Positions 25,940 to 35,204 are shown, numbered from the stretch's first letter. The stretch is DNA of 64,000 bases from Imperialibacter sp964351395 (GCA_964351395.1 CAYGOF010000011.1:124001-188000), one strand, 5' to 3'. Notes: generated by a model not told the origin, from the sequence alone. Numbers and translations are program-made.

Positions 25940-27031
25940 TCATTCGTCGATGAGTTTAAAAAGCCTGGACCATCTGACTCTGCCAGGTAAGGTATACCAG
26001 GGCCCATCTTTTGAAGAAAAAAGTACCATCACCGGCTTTCCAACTACATGGTCTTCAGGCACGAAGCCCCAGGCTCTCGAATCTTCAGAGTTGTGCCTGT
26101 TGTCACCCATCATAAAAAAGTAGTCTTGCTGGAAGGCATAGGTGGTGGTTTCATACCCATTAATATAGAGCTTTCTATCAATTACTTCAGCATTTTCCCA
26201 TCCCTCGAACCGTGTGATAATGCCAGCGTAAACGGGCAGTGTCAAATCATTGATAGAAATGACATCTCCCTTTTTGGGAACCCAAACTGGTCCGAAGTTG
26301 TCGGTCGACCAACCATGAGGTGAGCCGTTTGGAAAGCTGGAGGTATCATTGAAACTGTAGTCCATAGGTACCTCAGTCACTTGATTGATAAAGGGGAGTG
26401 ATCTCAGCTTCTCAACTATTCGAGGCGCTGTTTGTACATAGTAGCCACCATTTACCTGCTGGTGTTCGCTGATACCGTTGGTTTCAAAAAAGCGATCTTT
26501 TAGTTCGCCCTTTGCACCAATGAAGAAACTGCTTTGAAGCTGAGGAGGGAGGGGCATTACACTATCGTTGACCAGGAGTAGGCCATCAATCACTTTCAAT
26601 GAATCGCCAGGCAGGCCTACGCATCGCTTCACCCAATGCGCCTTTAAGTCTTTCGGGTGCTGGTCTTCGTAGGGATAATTGAATACCACGGGTTCCATCC
26701 TTTTTATTTTTCTAAATCCAGGCAACCTGAAAGTAGGTAGCTGTATCCAATCGAGGTAGGAGGGAATTTCGGTACCCCAGAACGTTTGATGGGTAAGGGG
26801 AAACTGAATAGGGGTTGCCAATGTACGTGTACCGTAATGGAGCTTGCTTACAACAATTACATCGCCCACCAGCATGGTGCCTTCCATGGATGGGGTGGGG
26901 ATGATGAATTGCTCGAAAAGTAGCCACCGAAAAAGTGTGGCAACCACCACCGCAAAGAGAATGGATTCGAACCAATCTTTAAGGGCAGACTTCTTCTGTT
27001 TACCCGCTTTGGCGGGCATGGTATCGATCAT
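25940..27031 (-). CDS. lepB: Signal peptidase I
   Basis: The 363-residue enzyme cleaves signal peptides outside the inner membrane. One membrane helix (about residues 20-40) is followed by the catalytic Ser48 (IPTPSMEGT), Lys135 (WVKRCVGLPGDS) and the box GDNRHNSEDSR near residue 318. The protein is longer than E. coli LepB because of an insert between the Lys and GDN boxes, as in other Bacteroidota. It follows the HAAS-M23 gene by 34 bases and may belong to the PadR-led operon. The start at 27019 (Met5) is an alternative. Confidence 0.95.
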   Translation of the reverse strand: MIDTMPAKAGKQKKSALKDWFESILFAVVVATLFRWLLFEQFIIPTPSMEGTMLVGDVIVVSKLHYGTRTLATPIQFPLTHQTFWGTEIPSYLDWIQLPTFRLPGFRKIKRMEPVVFNYPYEDQHPKDLKAHWVKRCVGLPGDSLKVIDGLLLVNDSVMPLPPQLQSSFFIGAKGELKDRFFETNGISEHQQVNGGYYVQTAPRIVEKLRSLPFINQVTEVPMDYSFNDTSSFPNGSPHGWSTDNFGPVWVPKKGDVISINDLTLPVYAGIITRFEGWENAEVIDRKLYINGYETTTYAFQQDYFFMMGDNRHNSEDSRAWGFVPEDHVVGKPVMVLFSSKDGPWYTLPGRVRWSRLFKLIDE

Positions 27032-27065
27032 TGCGGATAGTATTAATTGTGAAAGCGCTGGCTGG

Positions 27066-27785
27066 CTATTGTGTATCTCCGAAGTACTTTGCAGGATTCA
27101 CTCTTTTGCCATTATGAATTACTTCGTAGTGCAGATGTGGGGCGGTTGATCTGCCGGAATTGCCTGATAAGGCAATCAATTGACCTTTTTTTACCTTATC
27201 GCCTACTTTTACTTTGGCTTCAGAAAGCTGGGCATATACTGTCTGAAAGCCTTCTTCATGTTTAAGAGTAACCATTATACCGTATCCGTCTGGGTCGTTG
27301 ATTACTTTTTCTACTACACCCTCTGCCGTTGCTACAATTGGTGTGCTGATCGGTGTTACAATGTCTACACCAAGATGCCAGCGGGTTTTTTTACTGAATG
27401 GATCCATTCGTTCGCCAAAAGGTGAACTGATTCTAAAATCTTCCTCTGTTGGCTTTCGGTCAGGTCGATCTTTAGCACCTACATTCACCACAACAAAGAG
27501 CAAACCGACAACCATAATTGGCGTGATCCATCCCAGGGGCTGCTTCTTCAGCTGATAATACCTTTGTGTTCTCTTTACTTGCCTGCTTACCTTTTTCATT
27601 TCTTCGTTGCCAAACATACTGAGGGAAACGCTCAAAGCAAGTTCAAATGACTGACCCTCCTCCATATAGGCTTCAATGGCGCAACATATATGATCCAGGA
27701 GCTCGTTTCGTAAGATGGATTTTCCACATTGGTCGAGAATGGCTTCTTCCACCAATTCAACTTGTTGTTGTGTAAGTTCTCTCAT
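27066..27785 (-). CDS. HAAS-like domain / transmembrane / M23 peptidase fusion
   Basis: The 239-residue protein has three parts. Residues 1-80 are helical and resemble the HAAS domain often paired with PadR regulators (ELLDHICCAIEAYMEEGQSF). A membrane helix follows near 86-104. Residues 115-235 form an M23 domain with zinc ligands His137, Asp141 and His219, and His217. The catalytic His of the YAHL motif is Gln186 (VYAQLS), so peptidase activity is doubtful. The ATG overlaps the PadR stop by 4 bases. The layout suggests a cytoplasmic domain facing PadR and a periplasmic cell-wall-binding domain. Confidence 0.85.
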   Translation of the reverse strand: MRELTQQQVELVEEAILDQCGKSILRNELLDHICCAIEAYMEEGQSFELALSVSLSMFGNEEMKKVSRQVKRTQRYYQLKKQPLGWITPIMVVGLLFVVVNVGAKDRPDRKPTEEDFRISSPFGERMDPFSKKTRWHLGVDIVTPISTPIVATAEGVVEKVINDPDGYGIMVTLKHEEGFQTVYAQLSEAKVKVGDKVKKGQLIALSGNSGRSTAPHLHYEVIHNGKRVNPAKYFGDTQ

Positions 27786-28120
27786 GACTCAGAGGTTTTT
27801 GGGTGTAACAATAGTTGCATGGTATTCATGAAACTGGCAAACTCTTCCAACTTGCTAGTCGTTTGCTTGCTGCCCTTGGGTGTAAGTGAGTAGTATTTTC
27901 TTACACGTTTGCCGATATTGATCGTTTCGGTGACCAGAAGCCCCTCGGCTTCTAATTTGTGGAGGGATGGGTACAAAGCGCCTTCCGTCAGTTGAATTTT
28001 TCCTTCGGTTTGCTCTTTTACTTTGTGGGTGATTTCATACCCGTACATCTTGCCATTTTCCGCCAAAAGCTTCAAGACGATCGTTTGAAGCGTGCCTTTC
28101 AATAGTTCTTTTGAATACAT
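27782..28120 (-). CDS. PadR-family transcriptional regulator
   Basis: The ATG at 28120 gives 112 residues, the usual PadR length; an in-frame ATG 12 codons upstream lies across the operator and is not favoured. The winged helix is clear: GTLQTIVLKLLAENGKMYGYEI, then GALYPSLHKLEAEGLL and the wing containing VRKYYSLTPKG, with a dimerisation helix at the C-terminus. It is expected to repress its own operon, whose next gene is the overlapping HAAS-M23 gene. The start codon lies within an 11-bp inverted repeat. Confidence 0.93.
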   Translation of the reverse strand: MYSKELLKGTLQTIVLKLLAENGKMYGYEITHKVKEQTEGKIQLTEGALYPSLHKLEAEGLLVTETINIGKRVRKYYSLTPKGSKQTTSKLEEFASFMNTMQLLLHPKTSES

Positions 28121-28150
28121 AAGACAAATATATATAGAAGTCTTATGTAT
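28115..28150. promoter_or_regulatory. Inverted repeat over the padR start codon, likely operator
   Basis: ATACATAAGAC at 28115-28125 and GTCTTATGTAT at 28140-28150 are perfect 11-bp complements separated by 14 AT-rich bases. The left arm includes the padR ATG. PadR proteins bind ATAC/GTAT-type dyads, so this fits autoregulation of padR, the HAAS-M23 gene and perhaps lepB. Confidence 0.7.
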
Positions 28151-28183
28151 ATGCAAATGAATACCTAAGAAATTTAGGTATTG

Positions 28184-29320
28184 TCAGAATGTTACGCCAA
28201 TAAATACCTCAGGATAGCTTTTTCTACTAGTTCCTGTATCTACATCAGCGGTATAAATAGAGTAATTAACACCTACCACTGAAGTGATGTAGGGGTTAAT
28301 GGGGATCTCGACACCTGCACCACCAGCTACTCCAAAATATTTGTTAGCCAAAGCGCCTGAGTCAACATAGATGTCCTCAGCAATTAGTTCAAACTGGCCA
28401 TTTTGGAATTTTACTTTATCGGAAATTGAGTAGGCTTCAGTTGATAGTCCCACTTGTAAAGCGGGACCAGCTTGTACATAAGGTGAGAATTTGTAGTTAG
28501 CGAATCGGTACTTGAGCATAATGGGTATGTCCAGGTCAGTATGCTTGAGGTAATGCGTGTTGTATGAGGTGGTTGCATCTTCCGGACTATAATTGCTATT
28601 GGTAGCCTCGAACGAATGGAAAGCGACCATTGGCTGCGTAACAAGCAGTATCTGTGGTCGGTACGAAATCGGAATCTCTACAATCGCTCCAAAAGATACG
28701 GTGACCATCTTCTCGGGCTCGTCCGGGAAAAACTTGCTCTTTATTACGTTCTCATAAATTCTTACGCCTACAACCGGCCCAATTCTGAATTTAGGAAAAG
28801 GCTTGTGTAAGCAGTCGTTGAATTGAGATACAAAATACTTAAGGTTGGCAGCTTTGTACTTGGCTAGTTTTATCGTTTTCTCAGTCAGGTAGCAGTCTGC
28901 AAGCTGAGTGGAAAGAACATCTTTGTAATAATCTTCGGAATCGTTTTCCTCAGTCATAGAGATAACCTTTCCTTCTTTTTCGAGCAGGAATGACTTGTCT
29001 TTACTTTGCTTTTGAAAAAGAAGAGTAGCCTTGCCTGTCTCCATTTCTTCGAAGAATTGCTGTTTTCCATCAAGTGACCTTGAAACCCATTTTCTGCCGT
29101 CTGCTAGTCCAAACTCCAGGGCTTCTTCGGGAGTGAATGTTTTCTTGTTTCCATTGTTGAACTGAAACACAACGGACGCCGTGTCTGGTTTTTCCAGCCC
29201 AAAAAGTGCTCCATAGTAGACGATTTCCCTCGTTTTTAAATAACCCTCCTTTTGAGCGAATGCAAAGAATGGAAGAATGGATAATAGCAGTGATAAAACG
29301 GTTTTCAGCGATCGTGTCAT
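28184..29320 (-). CDS. Outer-membrane beta-barrel protein (PorT-like/OMP_b-brl)
   Basis: The 378-residue protein has a signal peptide ending AFAQ (about residue 22). Residues 25-160 form a non-barrel domain with charged and aromatic stretches, of a kind often seen in Cytophagales. From about residue 175 a small outer-membrane barrel follows, with alternating hydrophobic strands and the ending VFIGVTF, a terminal aromatic residue typical of barrels. The function is unknown. It lies upstream of padR on the same strand but is separated by the operator, so it is probably a separate transcript. Confidence 0.75.
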   Translation of the reverse strand: MTRSLKTVLSLLLSILPFFAFAQKEGYLKTREIVYYGALFGLEKPDTASVVFQFNNGNKKTFTPEEALEFGLADGRKWVSRSLDGKQQFFEEMETGKATLLFQKQSKDKSFLLEKEGKVISMTEENDSEDYYKDVLSTQLADCYLTEKTIKLAKYKAANLKYFVSQFNDCLHKPFPKFRIGPVVGVRIYENVIKSKFFPDEPEKMVTVSFGAIVEIPISYRPQILLVTQPMVAFHSFEATNSNYSPEDATTSYNTHYLKHTDLDIPIMLKYRFANYKFSPYVQAGPALQVGLSTEAYSISDKVKFQNGQFELIAEDIYVDSGALANKYFGVAGGAGVEIPINPYITSVVGVNYSIYTADVDTGTSRKSYPEVFIGVTF

Positions 29321-29422
29321 GTTACATTAACAACTAAAAGCTGAATATACCTATGATAGTACTCATCAAACAACCAAAAAATTATTTTGTAAGCCAAAGG
29401 AACACTTCTCACTTTTCCATTT

Positions 29423-29668
29423 TTGTTAAATCACCATGTGGAGGTTGTAATCAAATCAATAGAAATCATATTAAATGAAGGCAGGCGGCTCTTGCATAAA
29501 ATGCAATTGGCTGAAGAAGATGTCCACCCGGCGTACGAAGAGTTGGAAAAAAAACATGAGTTCAAAATTACGATTCACTTAAAGGCTTGGAATTCCGCTG
29601 CAAAGCTTACATTTATTCATCGTCCCGCCAGCATTGTGTCCGCCCAAACGAAATACAATGCCGGGTAA
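29423..29668 (+). CDS. Small hypothetical protein (81 residues or fewer)
   Basis: The frame begins at a TTG (29423), with a GTG at 29438 as alternative. The product looks like a real protein: an amphipathic helix (IKSIEIILNEGRRLLHKM), an acidic stretch, then a beta-like segment (EFKITIHLKAW). No known domain is recognised. There is no good start signal, so the call is uncertain. Confidence 0.4.
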   Translation: MLNHHVEVVIKSIEIILNEGRRLLHKMQLAEEDVHPAYEELEKKHEFKITIHLKAWNSAAKLTFIHRPASIVSAQTKYNAG

Positions 29669-29714
29669 ATAGTAAAAAAGACTTCTTGAAGGAAGGCAAT
29701 TCAGGGGGTGTGGT

Positions 29715-29738
29715 GTTCTAATAGAGGAATATTAGAAC
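29715..29738. repeat. Perfect 9-bp inverted repeat upstream of the DUF2254 gene
   Basis: GTTCTAATA and TATTAGAAC are exact complements around GAGGAA, about 50 bases before the DUF2254 ATG at 29790. No T-run follows, so it is more likely an operator or RNA hairpin than a terminator. Confidence 0.45.
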
Positions 29739-29789
29739 AAAGACAGCATCCTATTCACTTGTAGTCTTGATTACCTTGTAAGCTAATAC

Positions 29790-31097
29790 ATGAACAAAAT
29801 ACTTTTTAAATGGGGTGAGTTAAAAGCCACCTTTTGGTTTATTCCAGTCATGATTCTAGTCTTTTCTGTGTTATTGTCAGTAGGCCTGGTGTCTTTGGAT
29901 GGCTTAGTTAGTTTTCAGCAGGACGGATTGACTCGCTTCTTTTTTGTCAAGGGATCAGACTCCGCCAGAATCATATTATCCACCATTTCTGGGGGGATGA
30001 TAGGAGTGGCAGGTACCGTTTTTTCCGTCACTTTGGTAGCGCTAACGCTTGCCTCGTCTCAGTTTGGCCCTAGACTAATCAAAAACTTCATGTACGTCCG
30101 GCTCAATCAGGTGGTGCTAGGCTCTTACATATCTACCTATCTCTATTGCCTATTGGTGTTGAATGCCATCAAAGACGGCGACGATTATACTTTCATCCCG
30201 TCGATCTCTATTCTGGTGGCCATTGTAGCCGCTGTGGGCAATATCATTTTACTCATCATCTTTATCCACCAAATCGCTATCAGCATTCAGGCTGACAAAG
30301 TGATCTCTGATATTTCAGACTTTATTTCCAAACAACTCAAAACGCTATTTCCTGAAAAAATGGGTGAGGAAATAGAAGATGATGAAGAAATAGATAGTGC
30401 AGCAGACATTAAAGGTTATTCAAAGCGTATTGCCATAAAAGCCCCTAGAAGCGGCTATTTGCAGTATATTGATCATGAAACTTTGCTGGAACTCATCACT
30501 AGCAATGCTGCGTTGCTTGAGTTGTATTACCGACCTGGGGCGCACATGGTCGAAGGGCTGGAGATTGGTATGTTACATACAAATGAAGATTGGGATGAAG
30601 ATGAGCTTGAAAAAGTTTTCAACCAATTTGTGATAGGAAAAACCAAAACGTCGCAGCAAGACCTGGAATATTCCATTCAGCAGATGGTGGAAATAGCGGC
30701 ACGTGCCCTTTCTCCGGGCGTGAATGACCCGTTCACAGCCATTGCCTGTATTGATAACCTGACGGCCACTTTGTGCTATCTGGCACAGGCTAAATTCCCT
30801 TCAAAACATCGCTTTGACGAAGAGGGGACGCTCAGGGTGATTGTCGACACAGTGGGTTTTCGCGGAGTGCTTGACACGGCATTTAACCAAATTCGGCAGT
30901 TTTCTGCAGGGAATACAGCTGTGATCATCAGGTTGATGGAGGCACTAATCACCATACATGGTTTTATAAAGGAAGAAAAGTACAAAAAGGCTGTCGTCAA
31001 ACACGCAGAGATGGTTTTGATAGTTGGCAAGCAGACTATTAAAGAAGAGAATGATATTGAAGATCTCACCAATAGATCAAATGGAATTTTGAGCTGA
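29790..31097 (+). CDS. DUF2254 domain membrane protein
   Basis: The 435-residue protein matches DUF2254 over its length. Four membrane helices are visible near residues 10-30, 63-88, 100-125 and 133-160, with the conserved piece SGGMIGVAGTVFSVTLVALTLA-like turn between the first two. The C-terminal half is soluble and carries ARALSPGVNDPFTAI, a conserved family motif. Its function is not known. An inverted repeat lies in front of it. The CYTH gene follows 38 bases later and may be co-transcribed. Confidence 0.88.
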   Translation: MNKILFKWGELKATFWFIPVMILVFSVLLSVGLVSLDGLVSFQQDGLTRFFFVKGSDSARIILSTISGGMIGVAGTVFSVTLVALTLASSQFGPRLIKNFMYVRLNQVVLGSYISTYLYCLLVLNAIKDGDDYTFIPSISILVAIVAAVGNIILLIIFIHQIAISIQADKVISDISDFISKQLKTLFPEKMGEEIEDDEEIDSAADIKGYSKRIAIKAPRSGYLQYIDHETLLELITSNAALLELYYRPGAHMVEGLEIGMLHTNEDWDEDELEKVFNQFVIGKTKTSQQDLEYSIQQMVEIAARALSPGVNDPFTAIACIDNLTATLCYLAQAKFPSKHRFDEEGTLRVIVDTVGFRGVLDTAFNQIRQFSAGNTAVIIRLMEALITIHGFIKEEKYKKAVVKHAEMVLIVGKQTIKEENDIEDLTNRSNGILS

Positions 31098-31135
31098 TGA
31101 ACTGTTGGTGGTCATCAGTAAGTGAGTTTTGAAAA

Positions 31136-31618
31136 ATGGGACTTGAGAGTATGCCAAAAGAAATTGAACACAAATACCTGGTCGACAAAATAGCCTGGAA
31201 GAGCGTGACTCCCGACAAAAGCCATCACATTTTGCAAGGCTACTTATCGACAGATCCCGAAATGACAATTCGTGTCAGAATATGGGATGATAAAGGATTC
31301 ATTACCATCAAGGGTAAAACCCATGGGGCGACAAGACTAGAGTACGAGTATGAGATTCCTTTCACCCACGCTACCGAGTTATTAGCATCTTTCTGTACCA
31401 ACAACATTGAGAAGATGAGGCATGTGGTAACTCACGACAATATGTTGTGGGAAGTTGATGAGTTTGAAGGATTGAACGAAGGGCTGCTTGTCGCTGAAAT
31501 TGAACTATCTAGTGAAGAAGAAAAGTATTCCCTTCCACCCTGGATCGACAAGGACGTGACTGATGACATGCGGTATGCCAACTCTAATCTTTCTGAAAAG
31601 CCGTTTACGACTTGGTGA
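31136..31618 (+). CDS. CYTH domain protein (triphosphate tunnel metalloenzyme)
   Basis: The 160-residue protein opens with the ExExK signature EIEHKYLV, then the tunnel strands YLSTDPEMTIRVRIWDD, FITIKGK and TRLEYEYEIP, whose Arg, Lys and Glu residues line the active site. CYTH enzymes act on triphosphates or polyphosphate; small bacterial forms are often tripolyphosphatases, and some are adenylate cyclases. The exact substrate is unknown. The ATG at 31151 (MPKEIEH) is an alternative that fits the family start better; the longer form has no obvious extra function. Confidence 0.9.
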   Translation: MGLESMPKEIEHKYLVDKIAWKSVTPDKSHHILQGYLSTDPEMTIRVRIWDDKGFITIKGKTHGATRLEYEYEIPFTHATELLASFCTNNIEKMRHVVTHDNMLWEVDEFEGLNEGLLVAEIELSSEEEKYSLPPWIDKDVTDDMRYANSNLSEKPFTTW

Positions 31619-31719
31619 AAACGCTACGCTGCTTTTGCTATGACAGTACTTGAAAATGTTCGCCGCCAGCAGCCAGATGACTCTTCATCGAAATGAGTGT
31701 AGGTGAAGATACAAGTTCC

Positions 31720-32148
31720 CTAAAACACAATTGGCCAGAAGATAATGTCTACCCGCCTGTTGAGCAGTTTACCTTGCCATTTGTCGTTGTTGAAGTAGGG
31801 GTTTTCTTCACCAAACGCTTTGATCGAAATGTTTTCCAAAGGAATATCCATGATCACAAGCTTTTCAAATGCTGCCTGGCTCCGCATTTCTGATAACCAT
31901 TTGTTATAAAGCTGCCCGCCAATGTTATCTGTGTGGCTATAGATGCTGATTTGATATAGCTCGATATTAGGAATAGTGTCCAGTAACTGCAGAAGTTCCT
32001 GGGTTTGCTCTTCATCCACATAATAGCTGCCTCCACCAAAAAAAATGCTTTTCTGAATGAGCCCAGCCGGAGACTTTTTTTGGATAGTGTCCTGGGCGCA
32101 CACAGCAAAGGCGAATAATATGAACAACAGGGCAAAGGGGCTCCTCAT
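31720..32148 (-). CDS. Small OmpA-like secreted protein
   Basis: The start at 32148 gives a signal peptide (MRSPFALLFILFAFAVCAQ); the frame 12 codons longer lacks one at its start. The 142-residue product resembles the OmpA C-terminal peptidoglycan-binding fold: a strand, then SIYSHTDNIGG, then NKWLSEMRSQAA, and the ending LNRRVDIIF. The usual OmpA Asp and Arg that contact diaminopimelate are plausibly in HTDNIGG and LNRRV. There is no barrel or lipobox, so it is periplasmic, perhaps loosely wall-bound. Confidence 0.75.
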   Translation of the reverse strand: MRSPFALLFILFAFAVCAQDTIQKKSPAGLIQKSIFFGGGSYYVDEEQTQELLQLLDTIPNIELYQISIYSHTDNIGGQLYNKWLSEMRSQAAFEKLVIMDIPLENISIKAFGEENPYFNNDKWQGKLLNRRVDIIFWPIVF

Positions 32149-32367
32149 ATCTATAAATATAGGAGGAAAATGGCATTCTTCCATTCATTTGGTGATGATC
32201 GAATGGTTACCCATCGTTTTCGCCCGCCCATAGGCTAAATAGCAGGGGATATTTCGTATATCCTCCGCTGTTCCAATTCTCCCCTTAATCTTTGGATATG
32301 AAGGCTCAAGACTATTATTTCATTCTTCGTTAACTACATAAATATTTCTTAACTACTTGATAATCAT

Positions 32368-34992
32368 ATGTATAGAAAAAGAGGATTCCTAACTGCTCTT
32401 TCATTGCTTTGTATGGCGCTGGCAGGGACAGCGTTTGCCCAGTCTTCGACCGGCGTTCCCACACCAGAGTCGGTCTTCGGCTTTAAAGTAGGTGCCGACT
32501 ACAAATTATTCAACCACCAGCAGCAGATGGATTATTTCCAAAAGCTGGATGCGTCGTCTGATAGGGTGATGATGAAGGAAATTGGTAAAACTACCCTGGG
32601 TAAGCCCATGGTGGTGGTGTTCATTTCCAGCGAAGACAATATTAAAAACCTGGAGAAATACAGAAAAATCAGCGAAGAACTGGCCAGGGTAAGGGTAGAT
32701 GAGTCAACTGCCCGAAGATATAGTGAAGAGGGCAAGGCTGTCATCTGGATTGATGGTGGCTTGCATGCGACAGAAAGGGCAGGAGCTCAAATGACACCGG
32801 AGCTTGCCTACCGTGTTGCTACAGAAGAGTCATCTGAAATGAAGAAAATCCGTGAGGAGGTCATTTTCATTCTGATGCCTAGTATGAATCCTGATGGATT
32901 AAATATTGTAGAAAACTGGTACAAGAAGCAACTTGGCACGCCATGGGAAACAACTAACCCACCCTGGTTATATCATCATTTTATTGGACATGATAACAAC
33001 CGCGATTGGTTCATGAACAATATGCCGGAGAGCTACCATGTCAACGAAGTACTTTACAATGAGTGGTATCCACAGATTGTTTACAACCAGCACCAAACGT
33101 CGCCGGGATGGGCCAGGATTTTCCTGCCACCGTTTGACAATCCTGTGAATCCTAATATTCACCCGGGAGCCACTACAGGTACCAACTTGATTGGAACAGC
33201 CATGGCCAACCGCTTTGCCTTAGAAAGAATGCCGGGTGTGATTTCTCATCACCGCTTTAGTATGTGGTGGAATGGTGGTATGCGTACGGTGCCATATTTC
33301 CACAATATGGTGGGTATTTTGACTGAAACCGGCCATGCAACACCAACACCAAGGTTCTACGATCCCGATTCCATACCCAAATATATTCCTGCCCCTGGTA
33401 ACTCTAAACCAACAGATGGGACCAATATTTTCTACTCTGACCCATGGAAAGGGGGCGAGTCACATTTTAGGGATGCTGTTGACTACATGATCACAGGGTC
33501 GCTGGCTGTGCTTGATATGGCAGCCGACCGTAAAGAGCATTACTTGTACAATATTTACAGCATGGGTAAGGATGCCATTGAAGCCAAGCTGCTTGAAAAC
33601 AGCTTTGCCTATATAATTCCTTCAGCACAGTTTGACAAAGGGGAAGCCCATAATTTGGTTAATATATTGCGTCAGGGTGGCGTCGAGGTGCATAAGGCCA
33701 CCAAATCCTTCACGGCTGGCGGTAAGCAATATGCAGCTGGCTCTTTCATAGCATATTCGGCGCAGGCTTTTCGCCCATATCTAGTTGATTTGCTGGAAAA
33801 GCAGAACTATCCCGACTTGCGTCAGAGCCCAGGTGGGCCTCCGATTCCTCCCTACGATTTGGCAGGCTGGACATTGCCTATGCAAATGGGCGTGACTGTT
33901 GACAAAGTAATGGAGAAATTTACGGCCAGCACCGAAGAAACTAAAACCAGAGAGCCTGTAGAAGCCGGTAAAGTAGGTGGTAAGTCAGGCTTTGGTTACA
34001 GTTTAACGACCAATGAAAATGCAGCTATCAAAGCAGTCAACTTTCTGCTTGCTAAAGGTGAGAAGGTAAGCAGATTAGCGACAAAACAAGGCGAAATGGC
34101 TGCTGGAACATTTATAGTTGAAAAAGGAAGCTCCACCGAAAGCAATGTGTCTGAAGCTTCAAAGTCCTTCGGCGTTGACTTCGCTGGTTTGGCTGCGAAG
34201 CCTGCAGGAGAAGTAAAAGCACTTAAACTCCCTAAAGTGGGCTTGTATAAAACCTGGCAAGCCAATATGGACGAAGGCTGGACACGTTGGTTATTGCAAG
34301 ACTATGGCTTTCCTTTAGACACACTGCATGATAATGATGTTCGCACTAAAGATTTGTCTCAGTACGATGCCATCATCATACCTGACCAACGCCCAGACGG
34401 CATTCTTAACGGCTATGCTTATGGTTTTATGCCTCCAGAATACACAGGTGGCATGGGCATTGATGGGCTAACTGCCATCAAAAACTACGTGGCCAACGGA
34501 GGTCAGCTTATCACATTTGATGAAGCCAGTGACTTTGCTGTTGATCAATTTGGGTTGTCTTTGCGCAGCACAACGAATGGCTTGTCGCCCAATACCTTCT
34601 TTATACCCGGCTCACTTATTCGTACCAAAGTAAATACCGAGCATAGTCTTGCTTATGGTGTTCAAGAGGAGGTGGCGGCCTCATTTAATCAAAGCCGTGC
34701 CTATCGTAGAGTGGTCATGGAGCAAGAAGGCGAAGGAGGGAAGGAACCCTCTGTAAAAGAAGCGCCCGAACCACCGTTAGAAATTGTAGCAACTTATGCC
34801 AAAGACAAGCTATTGATGAGTGGCTGGGCAATGGGACAAGATAGGTATATTGGCTCTAAGGCTGCTGTGATCAAGGCTGGTTATGGTAGCGGCAATATTG
34901 TATTGTTTGCATTCCGCCCTCAGTTCAGAGGCCAGCCAAGAGCTACCTATAAGCTGATATTCAATGCCATTTATGAAGGCGCGATGGAGTAA
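32368..34992 (+). CDS. Secreted M14-family zinc carboxypeptidase
   Basis: The 874-residue protein has a signal peptide ending AFAQ near residue 25. The M14 zinc motif HxxE is His133-Glu136 (DGGLHATERAG), and the third ligand is probably the His of VYNQHQTS. The segment MPSMNPDGLNIVE fits the substrate-binding region. After the catalytic domain (to about residue 370) a long C-terminal region contains a ThuA/GATase1-like stretch (YDAIIIPDQRPDG). It is longer than digestive carboxypeptidases, as is usual for Bacteroidota M14 proteins. It probably degrades peptides outside the inner membrane. Confidence 0.9.
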   Translation: MYRKRGFLTALSLLCMALAGTAFAQSSTGVPTPESVFGFKVGADYKLFNHQQQMDYFQKLDASSDRVMMKEIGKTTLGKPMVVVFISSEDNIKNLEKYRKISEELARVRVDESTARRYSEEGKAVIWIDGGLHATERAGAQMTPELAYRVATEESSEMKKIREEVIFILMPSMNPDGLNIVENWYKKQLGTPWETTNPPWLYHHFIGHDNNRDWFMNNMPESYHVNEVLYNEWYPQIVYNQHQTSPGWARIFLPPFDNPVNPNIHPGATTGTNLIGTAMANRFALERMPGVISHHRFSMWWNGGMRTVPYFHNMVGILTETGHATPTPRFYDPDSIPKYIPAPGNSKPTDGTNIFYSDPWKGGESHFRDAVDYMITGSLAVLDMAADRKEHYLYNIYSMGKDAIEAKLLENSFAYIIPSAQFDKGEAHNLVNILRQGGVEVHKATKSFTAGGKQYAAGSFIAYSAQAFRPYLVDLLEKQNYPDLRQSPGGPPIPPYDLAGWTLPMQMGVTVDKVMEKFTASTEETKTREPVEAGKVGGKSGFGYSLTTNENAAIKAVNFLLAKGEKVSRLATKQGEMAAGTFIVEKGSSTESNVSEASKSFGVDFAGLAAKPAGEVKALKLPKVGLYKTWQANMDEGWTRWLLQDYGFPLDTLHDNDVRTKDLSQYDAIIIPDQRPDGILNGYAYGFMPPEYTGGMGIDGLTAIKNYVANGGQLITFDEASDFAVDQFGLSLRSTTNGLSPNTFFIPGSLIRTKVNTEHSLAYGVQEEVAASFNQSRAYRRVVMEQEGEGGKEPSVKEAPEPPLEIVATYAKDKLLMSGWAMGQDRYIGSKAAVIKAGYGSGNIVLFAFRPQFRGQPRATYKLIFNAIYEGAME

Positions 34993-35043
34993 GTGATGAA
35001 TGAGAAAGTTGAGTAAAAGAAAGACACCAAGCAGCAAGTTGAA

Positions 35044-35204
35044 CGTCATTGCGAAGCTGCGTATTTGATCGTCAATTGTGTGAATATTTTCATCGCAGCT
35101 GCGGCAATCTGTTATTTAATAAACCAATCTTAAAGAACAGATTGCTTCAGTCGCTTAAAGAATTGTTACATAGAGAACCCACATTTGGCTCCATCGCAAT
35201 GACG
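35044..35204. repeat. Nested palindromic repeat element (REP/MITE-like)
   Basis: Outer arms CGTCATTGCGA (35044-35054) and TCGCAATGACG (35194-35204) are perfect complements, as are inner arms GCAATCTGTT (35104-35113) and AACAGATTGC (35136-35145). No coding frame is apparent. The motifs recall a palindromic repeat dispersed in many Bacteroidota genomes. A related copy lies at 37811-37961, on the other side of the permease gene. The rest of the 34993-35390 gap holds only the terminator at 35247. Confidence 0.7.
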
